From: Candidatus Binatia bacterium
GTDB lineage: Bacteria; Desulfobacterota; Binatia; Bin18
Assembly (NCBI GenBank): GCA_022820725.1
Contig: JAJEFA010000003.1
Span: 1 to 64,000, forward strand
Direction: 5' to 3'
Length of the DNA stretch: 64,000 bases
Below the pieces are notes generated by a model. It was not told the DNA's origin, did no database searches, and saw nothing but the letters and a program-made list of their open reading frames with translations. Positions 34,669 through 45,999 of this stretch are shown here, piece after piece. Positions within the stretch are counted from its first letter, which is position 1, and every line of letters starts with the position of its first letter. The translations under genes and the position numbers were made by a program.

Positions 34669-35643
34669 CTATACCTGGTTCAGGAGGGCCTTCTCAATAC
34701 ACCGCCGGACCAGCTTGGGGTCACCCAGGCGGTGCCGCAGCCGGCGCTCCAGTCCGCCGATGGGAATCAAATTTTGGGGAGCGCGGGGATCTTTTGGCGC
34801 ACGGGAGGCCAGAGCCGAAACAGCATGTGCGGCTTGATCTAACAGTCTGACCGCCTGCTGAATACCAAGACCAAGCTTCACTTCTAAGCGCACCAGTCCG
34901 GTATATGGATGCTCGATCGGTCGCGGATTCGCCAAACGTAGATAACAGGTAAATACCTCAAAACTCTTTCGTTTGCTGCTGCCGGAGAATTGGAACAGCG
35001 GTGTTCGTTCGCCCGGCTGAAGCTGTTCGAGAATTTTTGCCTCTTTGGGTGCAAGGTACATACGTTGAATCGTCTTGATGACCCCGACAACTGAGGAGCT
35101 ATCGCCTAAAAAGGTCAGATTACCATCCGCAAGGATGAGACGTTCGTTCCCGGACAGCTTGCGGGCCAAATCGATCTCGGCCTGTCGCATTGCGGTCAAG
35201 AGGCTTTCACGTAAGGAATCCGGGGTGAGGTCCGATACGCTCATGCTCCGGTAGCGCATGGGAATCTTTCCACCCGTCCCTGCCGCCACCAGCACATCCT
35301 GTCCGGATTGCCCCCCGCCAACAATAAACAGGCGGTCGAGCTGTTCTTCGATAATCTCAACGCGCCGGTCAATAACGACCGCCCCGGCTGCGTACGATCC
35401 GAACAGGGCCAGGAAGCGTGTGTCTTCGTCACTCAGAACCGCAGGCGCATCGACCCGCATGACCCCGTCAATCACCGCAGTCATGTTCGGCATCTGCTCG
35501 GGAGCTGGTGTTCGGGGCTGCCACGGACCAGCCTCAACCTGCTGACCGGTCACTTGGGCGGAGGGATGTTCTTCATCGACCGCCTGCGGTGTCGAAATCT
35601 GGCTACCGTAATCGCCCCCCCAAGGGTCCAGACTGATACGCAT
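34669..35643 (-). CDS. NurA-domain nuclease
   Basis: This 324-residue protein has the NurA pattern: a Pro-rich head, then TAVIDGVMRVDAP with the catalytic Asp59, a long helical middle with ESLLTAMRQAEIDLARKL, a second acidic strand LILADGNLTFLG near residue 173, and the late LRLANPRPIEHPYTGLVRLEV stretch. NurA is a 5'-3' nuclease acting as a dimer with HerA. It is the first gene of the HerA-SbcD-SbcC series and starts 11 bp after the stop of a MaoC-like gene. Confidence 0.8.
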   Translation of the reverse strand: MRISLDPWGGDYGSQISTPQAVDEEHPSAQVTGQQVEAGPWQPRTPAPEQMPNMTAVIDGVMRVDAPAVLSDEDTRFLALFGSYAAGAVVIDRRVEIIEEQLDRLFIVGGGQSGQDVLVAAGTGGKIPMRYRSMSVSDLTPDSLRESLLTAMRQAEIDLARKLSGNERLILADGNLTFLGDSSSVVGVIKTIQRMYLAPKEAKILEQLQPGERTPLFQFSGSSKRKSFEVFTCYLRLANPRPIEHPYTGLVRLEVKLGLGIQQAVRLLDQAAHAVSALASRAPKDPRAPQNLIPIGGLERRLRHRLGDPKLVRRCIEKALLNQV

Positions 35644-35654
35644 GGGTCCTGAGC

Positions 35655-36110
35655 CTAGATTTTCTTTTCCGGAGAGCGCACGATTTGTCGCTCGCGGATC
35701 GTCACGATAGTCCGCCCCTCGGCATCCGTAAACGTTGACTCCCGAACAATGATCTCCATGGGACCGCTCCGGCCCGTTTTTTCATACACATCAGCCACAC
35801 GCGAGGTAATGGTATAGGTCTGCCCGGCGATAATCTCGTCGTGGAACTCGATTTCCTGTCCCGCGTTCAGGCTCATGAAGCCGGACGGGAGTGGGACCTC
35901 GGGCAGCATTCTGCCGCCGCGCATCCGCATACAAAACATCGGGGGGGCAATAACGTCCGGGTAGCCGGCGGCACGCGCCGCCTCAACGTCCGTATACAGC
36001 GGGTTCAGATCGCCCATCGCCTCGGCAAAGGATTGAATATCCTCGGCGGTCACCGTCACCGGACCAAGTTGGACGCCTTGTTTGGCCTTCGGATCAATTT
36101 CGAGCATCAT
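35655..36110 (-). CDS. MaoC-like N-terminal (FAS1-DH) hydratase domain protein
   Basis: This 151-residue single hot-dog domain has VTVTAEDIQSFAEAMGDLNPLY, APPMFCMRM and VPLPSGFMSLNAGQEIEFHDE, as in the MaoC N-terminal dehydratase half used as a subunit of (R)-hydratases. The catalytic Asp-His pair of full MaoC domains is not obvious, so it probably needs a partner. It heads the transcript that continues into NurA, HerA, SbcD and SbcC, although no functional link between the two activities is known. Confidence 0.8.
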   Translation of the reverse strand: MMLEIDPKAKQGVQLGPVTVTAEDIQSFAEAMGDLNPLYTDVEAARAAGYPDVIAPPMFCMRMRGGRMLPEVPLPSGFMSLNAGQEIEFHDEIIAGQTYTITSRVADVYEKTGRSGPMEIIVRESTFTDAEGRTIVTIRERQIVRSPEKKI

Positions 36111-36177
36111 GAGGGGCCTCGTTCTGAGTGTGGTCTTTCACCTCAACACTACGCAAGCATTCCCATACGCGCAAACG

Positions 36178-36209
36178 AAAAAAGGGACACGATATGCCGT
36201 GTCCCTTTT
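36178..36209 (-). terminator. Rho-independent terminator or REP-like hairpin
   Basis: Arms 36180-36191 (AAAAGGGACACG) and 36198-36209 (CGTGTCCCTTTT) pair perfectly around a 6-nt loop. On the minus strand the stem runs into six T residues, 33 bp after the stop of the ABM monooxygenase gene, which fits an intrinsic terminator. It also separates that gene from the MaoC/NurA transcript. Confidence 0.7.
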
Positions 36210-36242
36210 CGATAGATAGGCGACTTCAACGGAGAATGCACC

Positions 36243-36524
36243 CTAGTAGATCTTCTCATAGAATTCGAGCTCTGGCGCGCCGGCGAGGATGGCCCTCAGG
36301 TCCACCCCGAGTTCACCGAGATGCTTGCGATGGGCATCAAAAGCGGCCTGGTCCGTATACTCCTCGTAAAACACAAACATGCTCGGATTTTCTTTTGAAC
36401 GGTTCATCACATAGGCGCTGTTGCCGGGCTCATCACGCACGGCCGGGACAACATCCTTCATGGCATCAATAAAATCCTGCTCCTTGCCTTCGCGAACCGT
36501 CAGCTTTGCAACCAATGAAATCAT
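36243..36524 (-). CDS. ABM-domain (quinol monooxygenase-like) protein
   Basis: This 93-residue protein is a single antibiotic-biosynthesis-monooxygenase domain: MISLVAKLTVREGKEQDF, then VFYEEYTDQAAFDAHRKH, then LEFYEKIY at the end. Such homodimeric alpha/beta barrels include YgiN quinol monooxygenase and LsrG. AAGGAGGCAAAGC before the ATG at 36524 decides this start over a longer frame. A hairpin with T-run follows the stop. It is a single-gene unit between the TonB receptors and the MaoC/NurA transcript. Confidence 0.85.
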   Translation of the reverse strand: MISLVAKLTVREGKEQDFIDAMKDVVPAVRDEPGNSAYVMNRSKENPSMFVFYEEYTDQAAFDAHRKHLGELGVDLRAILAGAPELEFYEKIY

Positions 36525-36615
36525 GCTTTGCCTCCTTTTCCTTCCGTAAGATACGCTCCGTTTTGCCTGAGCCCAGCCCGTTTGGCAACACCGCAAAGCC
36601 AGGCCGAATTGCCCG

Positions 36616-38892
<2,277 letters not shown>

Positions 38893-38941
38893 CTTCTTCT
38901 CCCTTACGGTGCCGAGGTCCCGGCCTGAGTCACACCTGTCA

Positions 38942-41191
38942 TCAGAAACGCACGACCCCTTCAACACCCCAGTAGGACGGTTGGTTGATGTAGGCGGTCA
39001 GGTTGTTAAAGTCGATGCCGCCGGCAGGAGAGGTATCGTTCAGAATATTACGACCAAAGGCCGCGACTTCCAGGACACCGGAAGGCGACACCCAGGCCAC
39101 GCGTGCCCCGCCCTCAAGCCGGTGATTGTCACGGAATTCTCGCGAATCGTACAGAAAAAAGTTAATACGGCTGCGATAGGCCCAATCGGTGGACGCTATC
39201 AGGGTCGAGCCACCGGCAAGCACGCGGGTATAGTCCAGACTGAAATTCACGATCCAGCGTGGTGCCTGGTACAGCCGGTTGCCGTCAATCGACACGGTAC
39301 CGGGAACCGGACCGGGCGGGTCCAGGACGGTGCAGTCCGCGCCGCACGGGGGGATGAACAGACCAGAGTCGTCAAGCCGCGTATAATTGTAGCTTGCACC
39401 GGCGGTAAAGCGCAGGCCGCGAGCCAGGACCAGCGCCAGCTCAGCCTCAACCCCCCGCCCGATGGTACGGTCGGCATTCACTAGGCGGGCGACATTGGCA
39501 TCACCGCCCACTGCGGTGAGTTGTTGGTCGTGCATCCAGAAATGATAAGCCGCCAGATCAAGGTGGAGCCGCTGCCGCCACAGGCGCATCTTCAGGCCGA
39601 CCTCGACCGAGATGATGTCTTCAGTGTCGGCAACAGTCACCTCGTCGCTGAACAGCAACCGGCCCTGAATGCTGGGCGCCCGAAAGCTGCTGGCCACGCG
39701 TACGTAGGGTTGGATGCCGGGCCGTAGCTGGTAGCGCAGACTCAGGTCCCAACTCGGCACCAGGTCGCGGGGAGCCTTGCGGAGCGGGCCAAGCGGACCG
39801 GCACCGATGGGTGACTGCAGACGTTCGATACGGTATTCCTTGTCGTCCTCAGAGACACGCACGCCGGCGGCGACTTCGAGATTGTCGGTGATGCTCAGCG
39901 TCGCCCCGGCAAACACGGCCCACGCCTCTGTCCGTTGCTTATGGCGGATACGGCCATTCACGACATTCCCCGCCAGGGTGTCGTAGTTGAGGCCGAACAT
40001 GTCGAGTTCCTCGTGGAAATAGAAGACACCTACCCGCCAGTCCAGGCGCTGCCAGGCTGTGTGTTCCAGACGCACCTCCTGGCTTAATTGACGCAGAGCC
40101 GATATCCCGTCCTCAGTCTCCGCCGGAAACGGAATCAGGCCCGGTCCGCTGGGCGGACTAAAGACCGCACCATGGCCACCGTCGATATCGCCTCTTGCGA
40201 AGCTGTCGAGCCATTCCCCACCAGTCAGCGAGATCAACCGGACAGACCCAAGCGTGTAGTGCAATTCAGAAGCGAAGCCGTGGCCGCTCACCCCGGCGTC
40301 GCTGTCAGCGTCATGGGCGATTTTGTCGCGTCGGAAGCCCGCAACCAAGTCGGCATGGCCCGGCTTAAGCACATTCGCCCGGAAGAGGCGGGGCGTGCCG
40401 CCGAAGTCGCGAATATGCACCTTGAACCGCCCGGACAGATTCTTGGTCGGCGTCAATAAAAACTGAAGCCGCCCAGCCACATCGCGATAGCCACCCAGGG
40501 CATCGTCCTTACCAGTGTGGGTGTTGTCTACCCAGTCGCTCCGACGCTGGACCAGCACCGAGGCCCGTGCCGCCAGGACGGACGGGATCAGCGGCCCGGA
40601 CAGCGCTCCCTCGAAATTCACGCTGTTGAAGCGTCCATAAGACAGCCGGCCATAGCCCTCCCAGTCCCAGGTCGGACGGGCAGACTCGATCTTGATGACG
40701 CCGGCGGTGGTGTTGCGCCCAAAGAGCGTCCCCTGCGGTCCGCGCAACACCTCGATCCGTTCGATATCAAAAACCGGGGTACTCTTGAGTTGGGAGTTTT
40801 CCAACACAATCCCGTCGTACATCACCGAGACCGGTTGGGACGCATTCATATCAAAGTCGGTATTGCCCAAGCCGCGTATGTAGAATCGGGGAAAAAAGCG
40901 CCCAAAGGACGACTCGGCTTGCAGGCTGGGCACACGGTTGTTCAGAAAACGTACATCCATACCCGACGAACGTAGCCGGTCGAGACCCTCACCCTGGAGC
41001 ACGGATAATGACAGCGGCACGTCAAAGGCGCGCTGCTCCTGTTTGCGGGCAGTGACGGTAATATCTTCGAGCATGTGCTGCGGCTGGGCAAGCACGCCAG
41101 ACGGCAGCAGCGTAGCGGCGCACAGCAACACAACCCAGGACAGCACTCCTCCACGCCAGCTCCGATGGAATTTCATACCAGGGTTATTCAT
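38942..41191 (-). CDS. TonB-dependent outer membrane receptor (tandem copy 1)
   Basis: This 749-residue receptor has a signal peptide ending in SGVLAQPQ, the TonB-box region LEDITVTARKQEQRAFDVPL, the plug motif RIEVLRGPQGTLFGRNTTAG and a barrel ending in WGVEGVVRF, with the terminal Phe recognised by the Bam machinery. The following gene repeats nearly the whole protein, including RSDWVDNTHTGKDDALGGY and the C-x3-CTVLD pair of the GADCTVLDPPGPV loop. Duplication is visible from the signal peptide to the last strand. Confidence 0.92.
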   Translation of the reverse strand: MNNPGMKFHRSWRGGVLSWVVLLCAATLLPSGVLAQPQHMLEDITVTARKQEQRAFDVPLSLSVLQGEGLDRLRSSGMDVRFLNNRVPSLQAESSFGRFFPRFYIRGLGNTDFDMNASQPVSVMYDGIVLENSQLKSTPVFDIERIEVLRGPQGTLFGRNTTAGVIKIESARPTWDWEGYGRLSYGRFNSVNFEGALSGPLIPSVLAARASVLVQRRSDWVDNTHTGKDDALGGYRDVAGRLQFLLTPTKNLSGRFKVHIRDFGGTPRLFRANVLKPGHADLVAGFRRDKIAHDADSDAGVSGHGFASELHYTLGSVRLISLTGGEWLDSFARGDIDGGHGAVFSPPSGPGLIPFPAETEDGISALRQLSQEVRLEHTAWQRLDWRVGVFYFHEELDMFGLNYDTLAGNVVNGRIRHKQRTEAWAVFAGATLSITDNLEVAAGVRVSEDDKEYRIERLQSPIGAGPLGPLRKAPRDLVPSWDLSLRYQLRPGIQPYVRVASSFRAPSIQGRLLFSDEVTVADTEDIISVEVGLKMRLWRQRLHLDLAAYHFWMHDQQLTAVGGDANVARLVNADRTIGRGVEAELALVLARGLRFTAGASYNYTRLDDSGLFIPPCGADCTVLDPPGPVPGTVSIDGNRLYQAPRWIVNFSLDYTRVLAGGSTLIASTDWAYRSRINFFLYDSREFRDNHRLEGGARVAWVSPSGVLEVAAFGRNILNDTSPAGGIDFNNLTAYINQPSYWGVEGVVRF

Positions 41192-41340
41192 TTTTTCTCA
41201 GGAGAATGAAAGGCCCGCCGGCCTCATTAACTTGCCCTTGAGGACATCGGACCGAGTGAGGCTTTCTGGACAGCGCTCTTCGAGCCGTTTATCATTCCAA
41301 GTCTCTACGGAGTATTTTATATCAACGGGAGGGGAAGACC

Positions 41341-42438
41341 ATGAAAGCTGCGGTGTTATATGAGCCGAACAAACCACTCGTGATTGAAGATTTACATATC
41401 GACCCGCCAAAAGCCGGAGAGGTCAAGGTCAAGGTGGCGGCCAACGGGGCCTGCCATAGTGATTTACACGTCATGACTGGCGATATGCGGATGCCGCTGC
41501 CCATGGTTCTGGGTCATGAGGGCGCCGGGGTAGTGGCCGAGGTTGGCGCTGGCGTGACCTCGGTCAAAGAGGGCGACCATGTCGTGTTGTCTTTCAATCC
41601 TGTCTGTGGCACCTGCCATTATTGTACCCAGGGGCAACCGCATCTGTGTGAAACCCGGCCCAGAGCACTCGGCACGCTCCTGGATGGGACAACGCGCCTG
41701 CGCAAGAATAATGAGGAGGTTTTCCACTTTGCGTACACGGCCTCGTTCGCCGAAGAGGCCGTTGTCCATGAGAGCTGCGCCATCAAAATCCGGGAAGATA
41801 TTCCACTCGACCGGGCCTGTTTTGTGGGCTGTGGAACCATGACCGGCGTTGGCGCGGCAATCAACACCGCCAACGTTCAGCCCGGCTCCTCCACCGTGGT
41901 CATCGGCTGTGGCGGCGTGGGCCTCAACGTCATTCAGGGCTGTGCCCTGGCAGGGGCGCGGCAGGTTATTGCCGTCGATCTGCTCGACTCGAAACTGGAG
42001 TTTGCCAAGACCTTTGGCGCGACCCATACCATCAACCCCGGCCAGGACGACGCCTTCAAGGCGGTTATGGAACTGACCGGCGGACGCGGGGCCGACTATG
42101 CCTTCGAGGTTATCAGCACGTCCAAGACGATCGAGCTGGCGTTCAAGATGACGGGCCGCGGGGGCGTGTGTACGGTGGTCGGCGTGTCGCCCGACGGTTC
42201 GCGTATCTCGCTCAATCCGAATATCTTCTGTTTGATGGAAAAGCGCATTCAGGGCTCGTACTACGGTTCAACCCGCCCCCGCGTCGATATGCCCCGCCTG
42301 CTCGATATGTATATGGATAAAAAGATCAAGATCGACGAGTTGGTCTCCAAGACGTTTTCGCTCGAACAGGTCAACGAAGCCTACGACCTGCTGAAAACAG
42401 GCGGCGGGGTAGCCCGGAGCGTCATCAAGTTCTTTTAG
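41341..42438 (+). CDS. Zinc-dependent alcohol dehydrogenase (class III-like MDR)
   Basis: This 365-residue medium-chain dehydrogenase has the catalytic zinc residues in ACHSD, GHEGAG and CGT near residue 176, the structural zinc lobe CGTCHYCTQGQPHLC with four Cys (near residues 87-101), and the NAD motif GCGGVGLNVIQG. The closest type is the class III / Rv2259-like (mycothiol or NDMA-dependent) alcohol dehydrogenase family. GGGAGGGGAAGACC sits before the ATG. It would oxidise an alcohol or thiol-adduct such as S-hydroxymethyl conjugates. Its stop overlaps the convergent MFS gene by 4 bp. Confidence 0.88.
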   Translation: MKAAVLYEPNKPLVIEDLHIDPPKAGEVKVKVAANGACHSDLHVMTGDMRMPLPMVLGHEGAGVVAEVGAGVTSVKEGDHVVLSFNPVCGTCHYCTQGQPHLCETRPRALGTLLDGTTRLRKNNEEVFHFAYTASFAEEAVVHESCAIKIREDIPLDRACFVGCGTMTGVGAAINTANVQPGSSTVVIGCGGVGLNVIQGCALAGARQVIAVDLLDSKLEFAKTFGATHTINPGQDDAFKAVMELTGGRGADYAFEVISTSKTIELAFKMTGRGGVCTVVGVSPDGSRISLNPNIFCLMEKRIQGSYYGSTRPRVDMPRLLDMYMDKKIKIDELVSKTFSLEQVNEAYDLLKTGGGVARSVIKFF

Positions 42439-43664
42439 TCCGCTTCAATAGGGTCGCTGTTCACGGGTCGGAGCGGTTCGACTTGTCGTTTGCTCGGCGC
42501 TCCGACCAGCAATAACCAACATGCGATGATCAGGCCGAGGTTGATCAGCCCCCCGGCCCAGAACACCCAGGCCAGACTCAGTTGATCTGCGATTGCGCCG
42601 AACAGCAGCGGCCCAACCATCATGCCGGCGCCGTGCGACATCATGAGCAGGCTCATGACGGTGGCCATGCCGTATGGACCGGCGTTCTCCATGCCGACCG
42701 CGGTATGGGCCGGGAAGGCCAAACCGTAGCAGGCACCTATACAGATATTGAGGGCCAGCACCTGCCAGAACGCGGTCGCAAACGGAACGGCGGCCAGGGC
42801 AAGCGCGCTGCCGACTCCGCCCAGGGCAATCAGCACGGCCTTCCGCTTGCGGTCGGCCAGCCGGCCGCAGGGAGCTTGCAGCACGGTGCTGACCATCACG
42901 TTGACGGAGATTAACACCCCGATCTGCGTCGTGGATAAGGCCCACAGCCGGGCGGCCAGAACCGGCAGGAATATCCAGATCAACGCGTTCGTACACGCAT
43001 AGGCGAGACGAAAACTCGCCACCCCGACGACCGGACGGCAGGAGAGTAATTGCCAGGGCCTGGTGGAGGCTGGCTGGGATTTTTTCGGTCCGGTCCGGAT
43101 GGATTCGACAGGAGGCAGCAGGACCGCCAGCAACAGAAAAGACACCCCGCTCATGACACTCATCGTCAGGAAGTTGACCGACATGGAAGACAGGTCGCGG
43201 AGGATTCCCCCCAGGACTGGCCCGCTGGCAATCCCGCCCAACAGGGCGGTATTCATATACCCGCTATACTGGCCCTCCTCACCGCGCGGTGCCAAGTCGC
43301 CGACATAGGCCATGGAAACCAGATGGACGATGGCCATGCCCGTACCGTGGACCGCCATAATGCCGACAAAGGCCGCGACCCGGTCAGCCAGGGGATAGGC
43401 CAGGGAGGCCAAGGCGTAGAACAGCACCCCGACCAGCAGAAAGCTGCGTCTGCCCCAGCGGTCGGACGCGCGTCCGATGAAAGGCAGCAACACGGTTCGG
43501 GTTGCGGCATGGACGCTGAACAACAAGCCCGCCCCCAGGCCGCCCAGGCCGAATTGCGCGACATACACGGGAATGAAGGGCATCACCATGCCGTTTCCCA
43601 GCATGGTGGCAAACACTGCCCCGGCCAGGATGAAGATCGCGCGTTTGTGTGTGCTGTCTGACAC
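42435..43664 (-). CDS. MFS transporter (drug efflux-like)
   Basis: This 409-residue protein has about 12 membrane helices. Family signs are GRASDRWGRRSFLLVGVL between helices 2 and 3 (the GxxxDRxGR motif A) and GRLADRKRKAVLIALG at the equivalent place in the second half. It lies tail to tail with the alcohol dehydrogenase and 95 bp before the methyltransferase gene end. Export of a small molecule is likely; the substrate is not predictable. Confidence 0.87.
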   Translation of the reverse strand: MSDSTHKRAIFILAGAVFATMLGNGMVMPFIPVYVAQFGLGGLGAGLLFSVHAATRTVLLPFIGRASDRWGRRSFLLVGVLFYALASLAYPLADRVAAFVGIMAVHGTGMAIVHLVSMAYVGDLAPRGEEGQYSGYMNTALLGGIASGPVLGGILRDLSSMSVNFLTMSVMSGVSFLLLAVLLPPVESIRTGPKKSQPASTRPWQLLSCRPVVGVASFRLAYACTNALIWIFLPVLAARLWALSTTQIGVLISVNVMVSTVLQAPCGRLADRKRKAVLIALGGVGSALALAAVPFATAFWQVLALNICIGACYGLAFPAHTAVGMENAGPYGMATVMSLLMMSHGAGMMVGPLLFGAIADQLSLAWVFWAGGLINLGLIIACWLLLVGAPSKRQVEPLRPVNSDPIEAD

Positions 43665-43759
43665 AATAATCCCTCAACACTGCGGGTGGTGGATTGCCCT
43701 CTCGTCAGCTTTGCTGGACTCGGCCGACTCCATGAGCGGCAAGGTGGCCCGGAGTGTTA

Positions 43760-44551
43760 TCAGGGCTCATCGCGCTGCGCAATAAAGAACAGGCGGCGAA
43801 AGGGAAACAGCGTCCCGTCCGGACCGGCCGGATACGCCTGGGCGAGCTTCTGGCCGTACATATCCAGAAATGCGGTCTGCCCGTCCTGGCCGAGGCGTTG
43901 GCCCAAACGCTCAAGCGTCGGTCGCAGGGCCGTGCCTTTCATCCATTCCAGGACCGCATTCTCACCGGACAAGAGGTGGTAATAAATCGTCTCCCACACC
44001 TGGACTGTACACCCGAGACTGTGAAGCGTTTGGGCATACCAGCGGGGAGTCTGTAGCGTAAAGCGCTCTTCAGCGTCCGCCAGCACCGACCTCCACGGCT
44101 CTTGCTGCGTTGACTCACGCAGAATCCGGTGGGCGGCCTCGGCATGATTGTTCGGCATCTGTACGGCCAGCACGCCGTGTGGAGTCAGCAGACCGACCAG
44201 GCGCTGTAAAACGGCCTGATGCTCGGGCACCCAGTGCAGAGCCGCGTTCGAGATGATGCGGTCCAGCCGTTGTGGCGGGGACCACTCGACAATATCCGCT
44301 TCCACAAAATGCAGCCGTGGCTGAGCCGGCAGCGTCCTGGCCTTGGCCAACATCTGGGGCGAATTGTCCACCCCCCACACGGTTGCGTGGGGCCAGCGTT
44401 CGGTCAAAGTCGCCGTGAGCGTACCCGGTCCGCAGCCCAAATCGGCAGCCGTTTTTACCTCGCCATCGGGAAGACGATTCACTAAATCGAAGAACGGCTG
44501 GGCGCGCTCCTTTTGAAAGCGCTGATATTGCTGCGGGTCCCACGTAGCCAT
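43760..44551 (-). CDS. SAM-dependent methyltransferase (trans-aconitate methyltransferase-like)
   Basis: This 263-residue class I methyltransferase begins MATWDPQQYQRF, has AADLGCGPGTLTATLTERWP (SAM motif I, near residue 36), WGVDNSPQMLAKAR (motif II) and ISNAALHWVPEHQAVLQRLV. The start, the ALHW segment and the length match trans-aconitate 2-methyltransferase Tam. It may methylate trans-aconitate or a related carboxylate. The first 12 codons recur at 46179-46214, just past two membrane-protein genes. Confidence 0.87.
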   Translation of the reverse strand: MATWDPQQYQRFQKERAQPFFDLVNRLPDGEVKTAADLGCGPGTLTATLTERWPHATVWGVDNSPQMLAKARTLPAQPRLHFVEADIVEWSPPQRLDRIISNAALHWVPEHQAVLQRLVGLLTPHGVLAVQMPNNHAEAAHRILRESTQQEPWRSVLADAEERFTLQTPRWYAQTLHSLGCTVQVWETIYYHLLSGENAVLEWMKGTALRPTLERLGQRLGQDGQTAFLDMYGQKLAQAYPAGPDGTLFPFRRLFFIAQRDEP

Positions 44552-44573
44552 AAAAACACTGAAGGAGAGAGTT

Positions 44574-45470
44574 TCACACCAACAAGCTCAACCACGGGGC
44601 TTCATACACACACAGAAGCAAAAATAAGGCAATATAACTGAGGCGGAGTGCGACAAGTTCGTTGGGCGCGAGACAATAGCCCCAAATAATCAGCAGCCAT
44701 CCGAAGCCAAGGACCGGAGCCACAGCATAGACGGCAGCGATAAAGCCGATTAACAGCAGGTGCATGATGATTGACCAACGGACTGACAGCGGAAGCAGAA
44801 CAAGCACGGCAATGGCGGACTCGATCAGGTAGTTGAGCCACGTCATGACGCCGGCAAGCAATACCAATTTTTCATTCCTGAAAAGGAGTGGGAAGGTGGC
44901 GTTCAGGTTCACCGGGTCCGAGGCTTGGCGGTACAGCACCCGATTTGCTTCAAGAACCTCGGGAGCAATGCCACAGAATAGAGCAGCCATGGCGCTAAAG
45001 CGTTCATCTGTCATAAGGACAAATTGAAAAAAATCACCACTCAAATAGTCAGGCGAGAGAGATTTTTGCGCCACGGCAAGCGTCATGGTGAAGCACAGCA
45101 GATAGCGGGCGACCTTTTTGACCACAAGAGGTCGCTCCTGTTCGCCCTGTTTGCAGACAAGAAAGACGGTCACGAGCCAGTAGAACAGCAGGTATTTGTG
45201 GTTGTCGGCAGACCGCCAGTCGAGCCACAAGGCCGCGCCGCTGAAACAGGCAATCAAAAACCAGAAGAGGGTCTGGGTGCGGAGCCTGGGAACAAGCAAG
45301 AATGCGACAAAGAGCAACTGAAAGGGAATTTCAAAATAGTCGTGACGGTAGCCGCGAAAGACAAGAATACCAAGGGTGAGAGAGGTGATGACAGTAAAAG
45401 AATCGCGCGGTGTCGCGCCGGCCAATTGCCCCACCACAGGGTGGCTGCGAAGACGATCAACTGCGCCCAT
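44574..45470 (-). CDS. Multi-pass membrane protein (HTTM-like)
   Basis: This 298-residue protein has about eight hydrophobic segments, including FLVCKQ between helices, LVLLAGVMTWLNYLIESAIAV and GFGWLLIIWGYCL. The helix pattern and the charged inner loops resemble HTTM (vitamin-K carboxylase-like) membrane proteins, but the family's Lys/His residues cannot be verified. The ATG at 45470 overlaps the upstream gene by 14 bp; a TTG at 45509 is also possible. It is likely made together with the upstream anchored protein. Confidence 0.55.
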   Translation of the reverse strand: MGAVDRLRSHPVVGQLAGATPRDSFTVITSLTLGILVFRGYRHDYFEIPFQLLFVAFLLVPRLRTQTLFWFLIACFSGAALWLDWRSADNHKYLLFYWLVTVFLVCKQGEQERPLVVKKVARYLLCFTMTLAVAQKSLSPDYLSGDFFQFVLMTDERFSAMAALFCGIAPEVLEANRVLYRQASDPVNLNATFPLLFRNEKLVLLAGVMTWLNYLIESAIAVLVLLPLSVRWSIIMHLLLIGFIAAVYAVAPVLGFGWLLIIWGYCLAPNELVALRLSYIALFLLLCVYEAPWLSLLV

Positions 45471-45999
45471 CACCGCTCGCTGCGTTCGCTTCGCAATTGA
45501 GGGTTCCAAGAGTTTGGTGGTGCAGCTCTCCGCTGGCTACGTCCACAACGAGCTTAAAACCAATCACGCGAATACGACGAGTAATGAGGGGCTCACCTGC
45601 GGCGGATGCCACACGTTGAACCATAGCCACTGGAACCGGCTTGGCGCTTTCGGTGGTGTGAATAGGGGTTTTGCTCTGTCTTGCGTCAATCCAGACGACC
45701 TCGCCAAGATGCCGGCAGAGGGCCTGTAAATTGGCGGCGGTGGGTTCGGCCACATAGCGGTCTAGGGGCTTCCCGATATTCTTCCTTGCCGCCACAAACT
45801 CACCCGCTTCGGTCTCCAGCCAAATCGATACAAAGCGTGTGTCGTGATCGTCCTGGGTCGAAAACATCCCCATCCCGCCTCCCTTCCACGTCGAAAGATC
45901 GTAGCGGGAGGTTCGAATGAGATGATGCGAAAGCACGGCCAATGACAACAATACTGGTACATACAATGCCGCAGAAAATTTTTTTATTTTTACCAACAC
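45457..45999 (-). CDS. Membrane-anchored protein of unknown function
   Basis: This 180-residue protein has one N-terminal hydrophobic segment (LYVPVLLSLAVLSHHLI) and a soluble part with FVSIWLETEAGEFVAARKNI and a late ITRRIRVIGFKLVVDVASG. The start is GTG at 45999 with GGGGAT just upstream. The 5' part is AT-rich compared with the neighbours. The gene overlaps the next membrane-protein gene, as is usual for such small protein plus HTTM-like pairs. No family is recognised. Confidence 0.6.
   Translation of the reverse strand: MLVKIKKFSAALYVPVLLSLAVLSHHLIRTSRYDLSTWKGGGMGMFSTQDDHDTRFVSIWLETEAGEFVAARKNIGKPLDRYVAEPTAANLQALCRHLGEVVWIDARQSKTPIHTTESAKPVPVAMVQRVASAAGEPLITRRIRVIGFKLVVDVASGELHHQTLGTLNCEANAASGDGRS

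Noticed and set aside
28448..35643. Known anti-phage HerA systems (HerA-Sir2, HerA-DUF4297)
   Set aside because: The partner gene has NurA motifs, not Sir2 or DUF4297, and SbcCD follows; DNA repair explains the set better.
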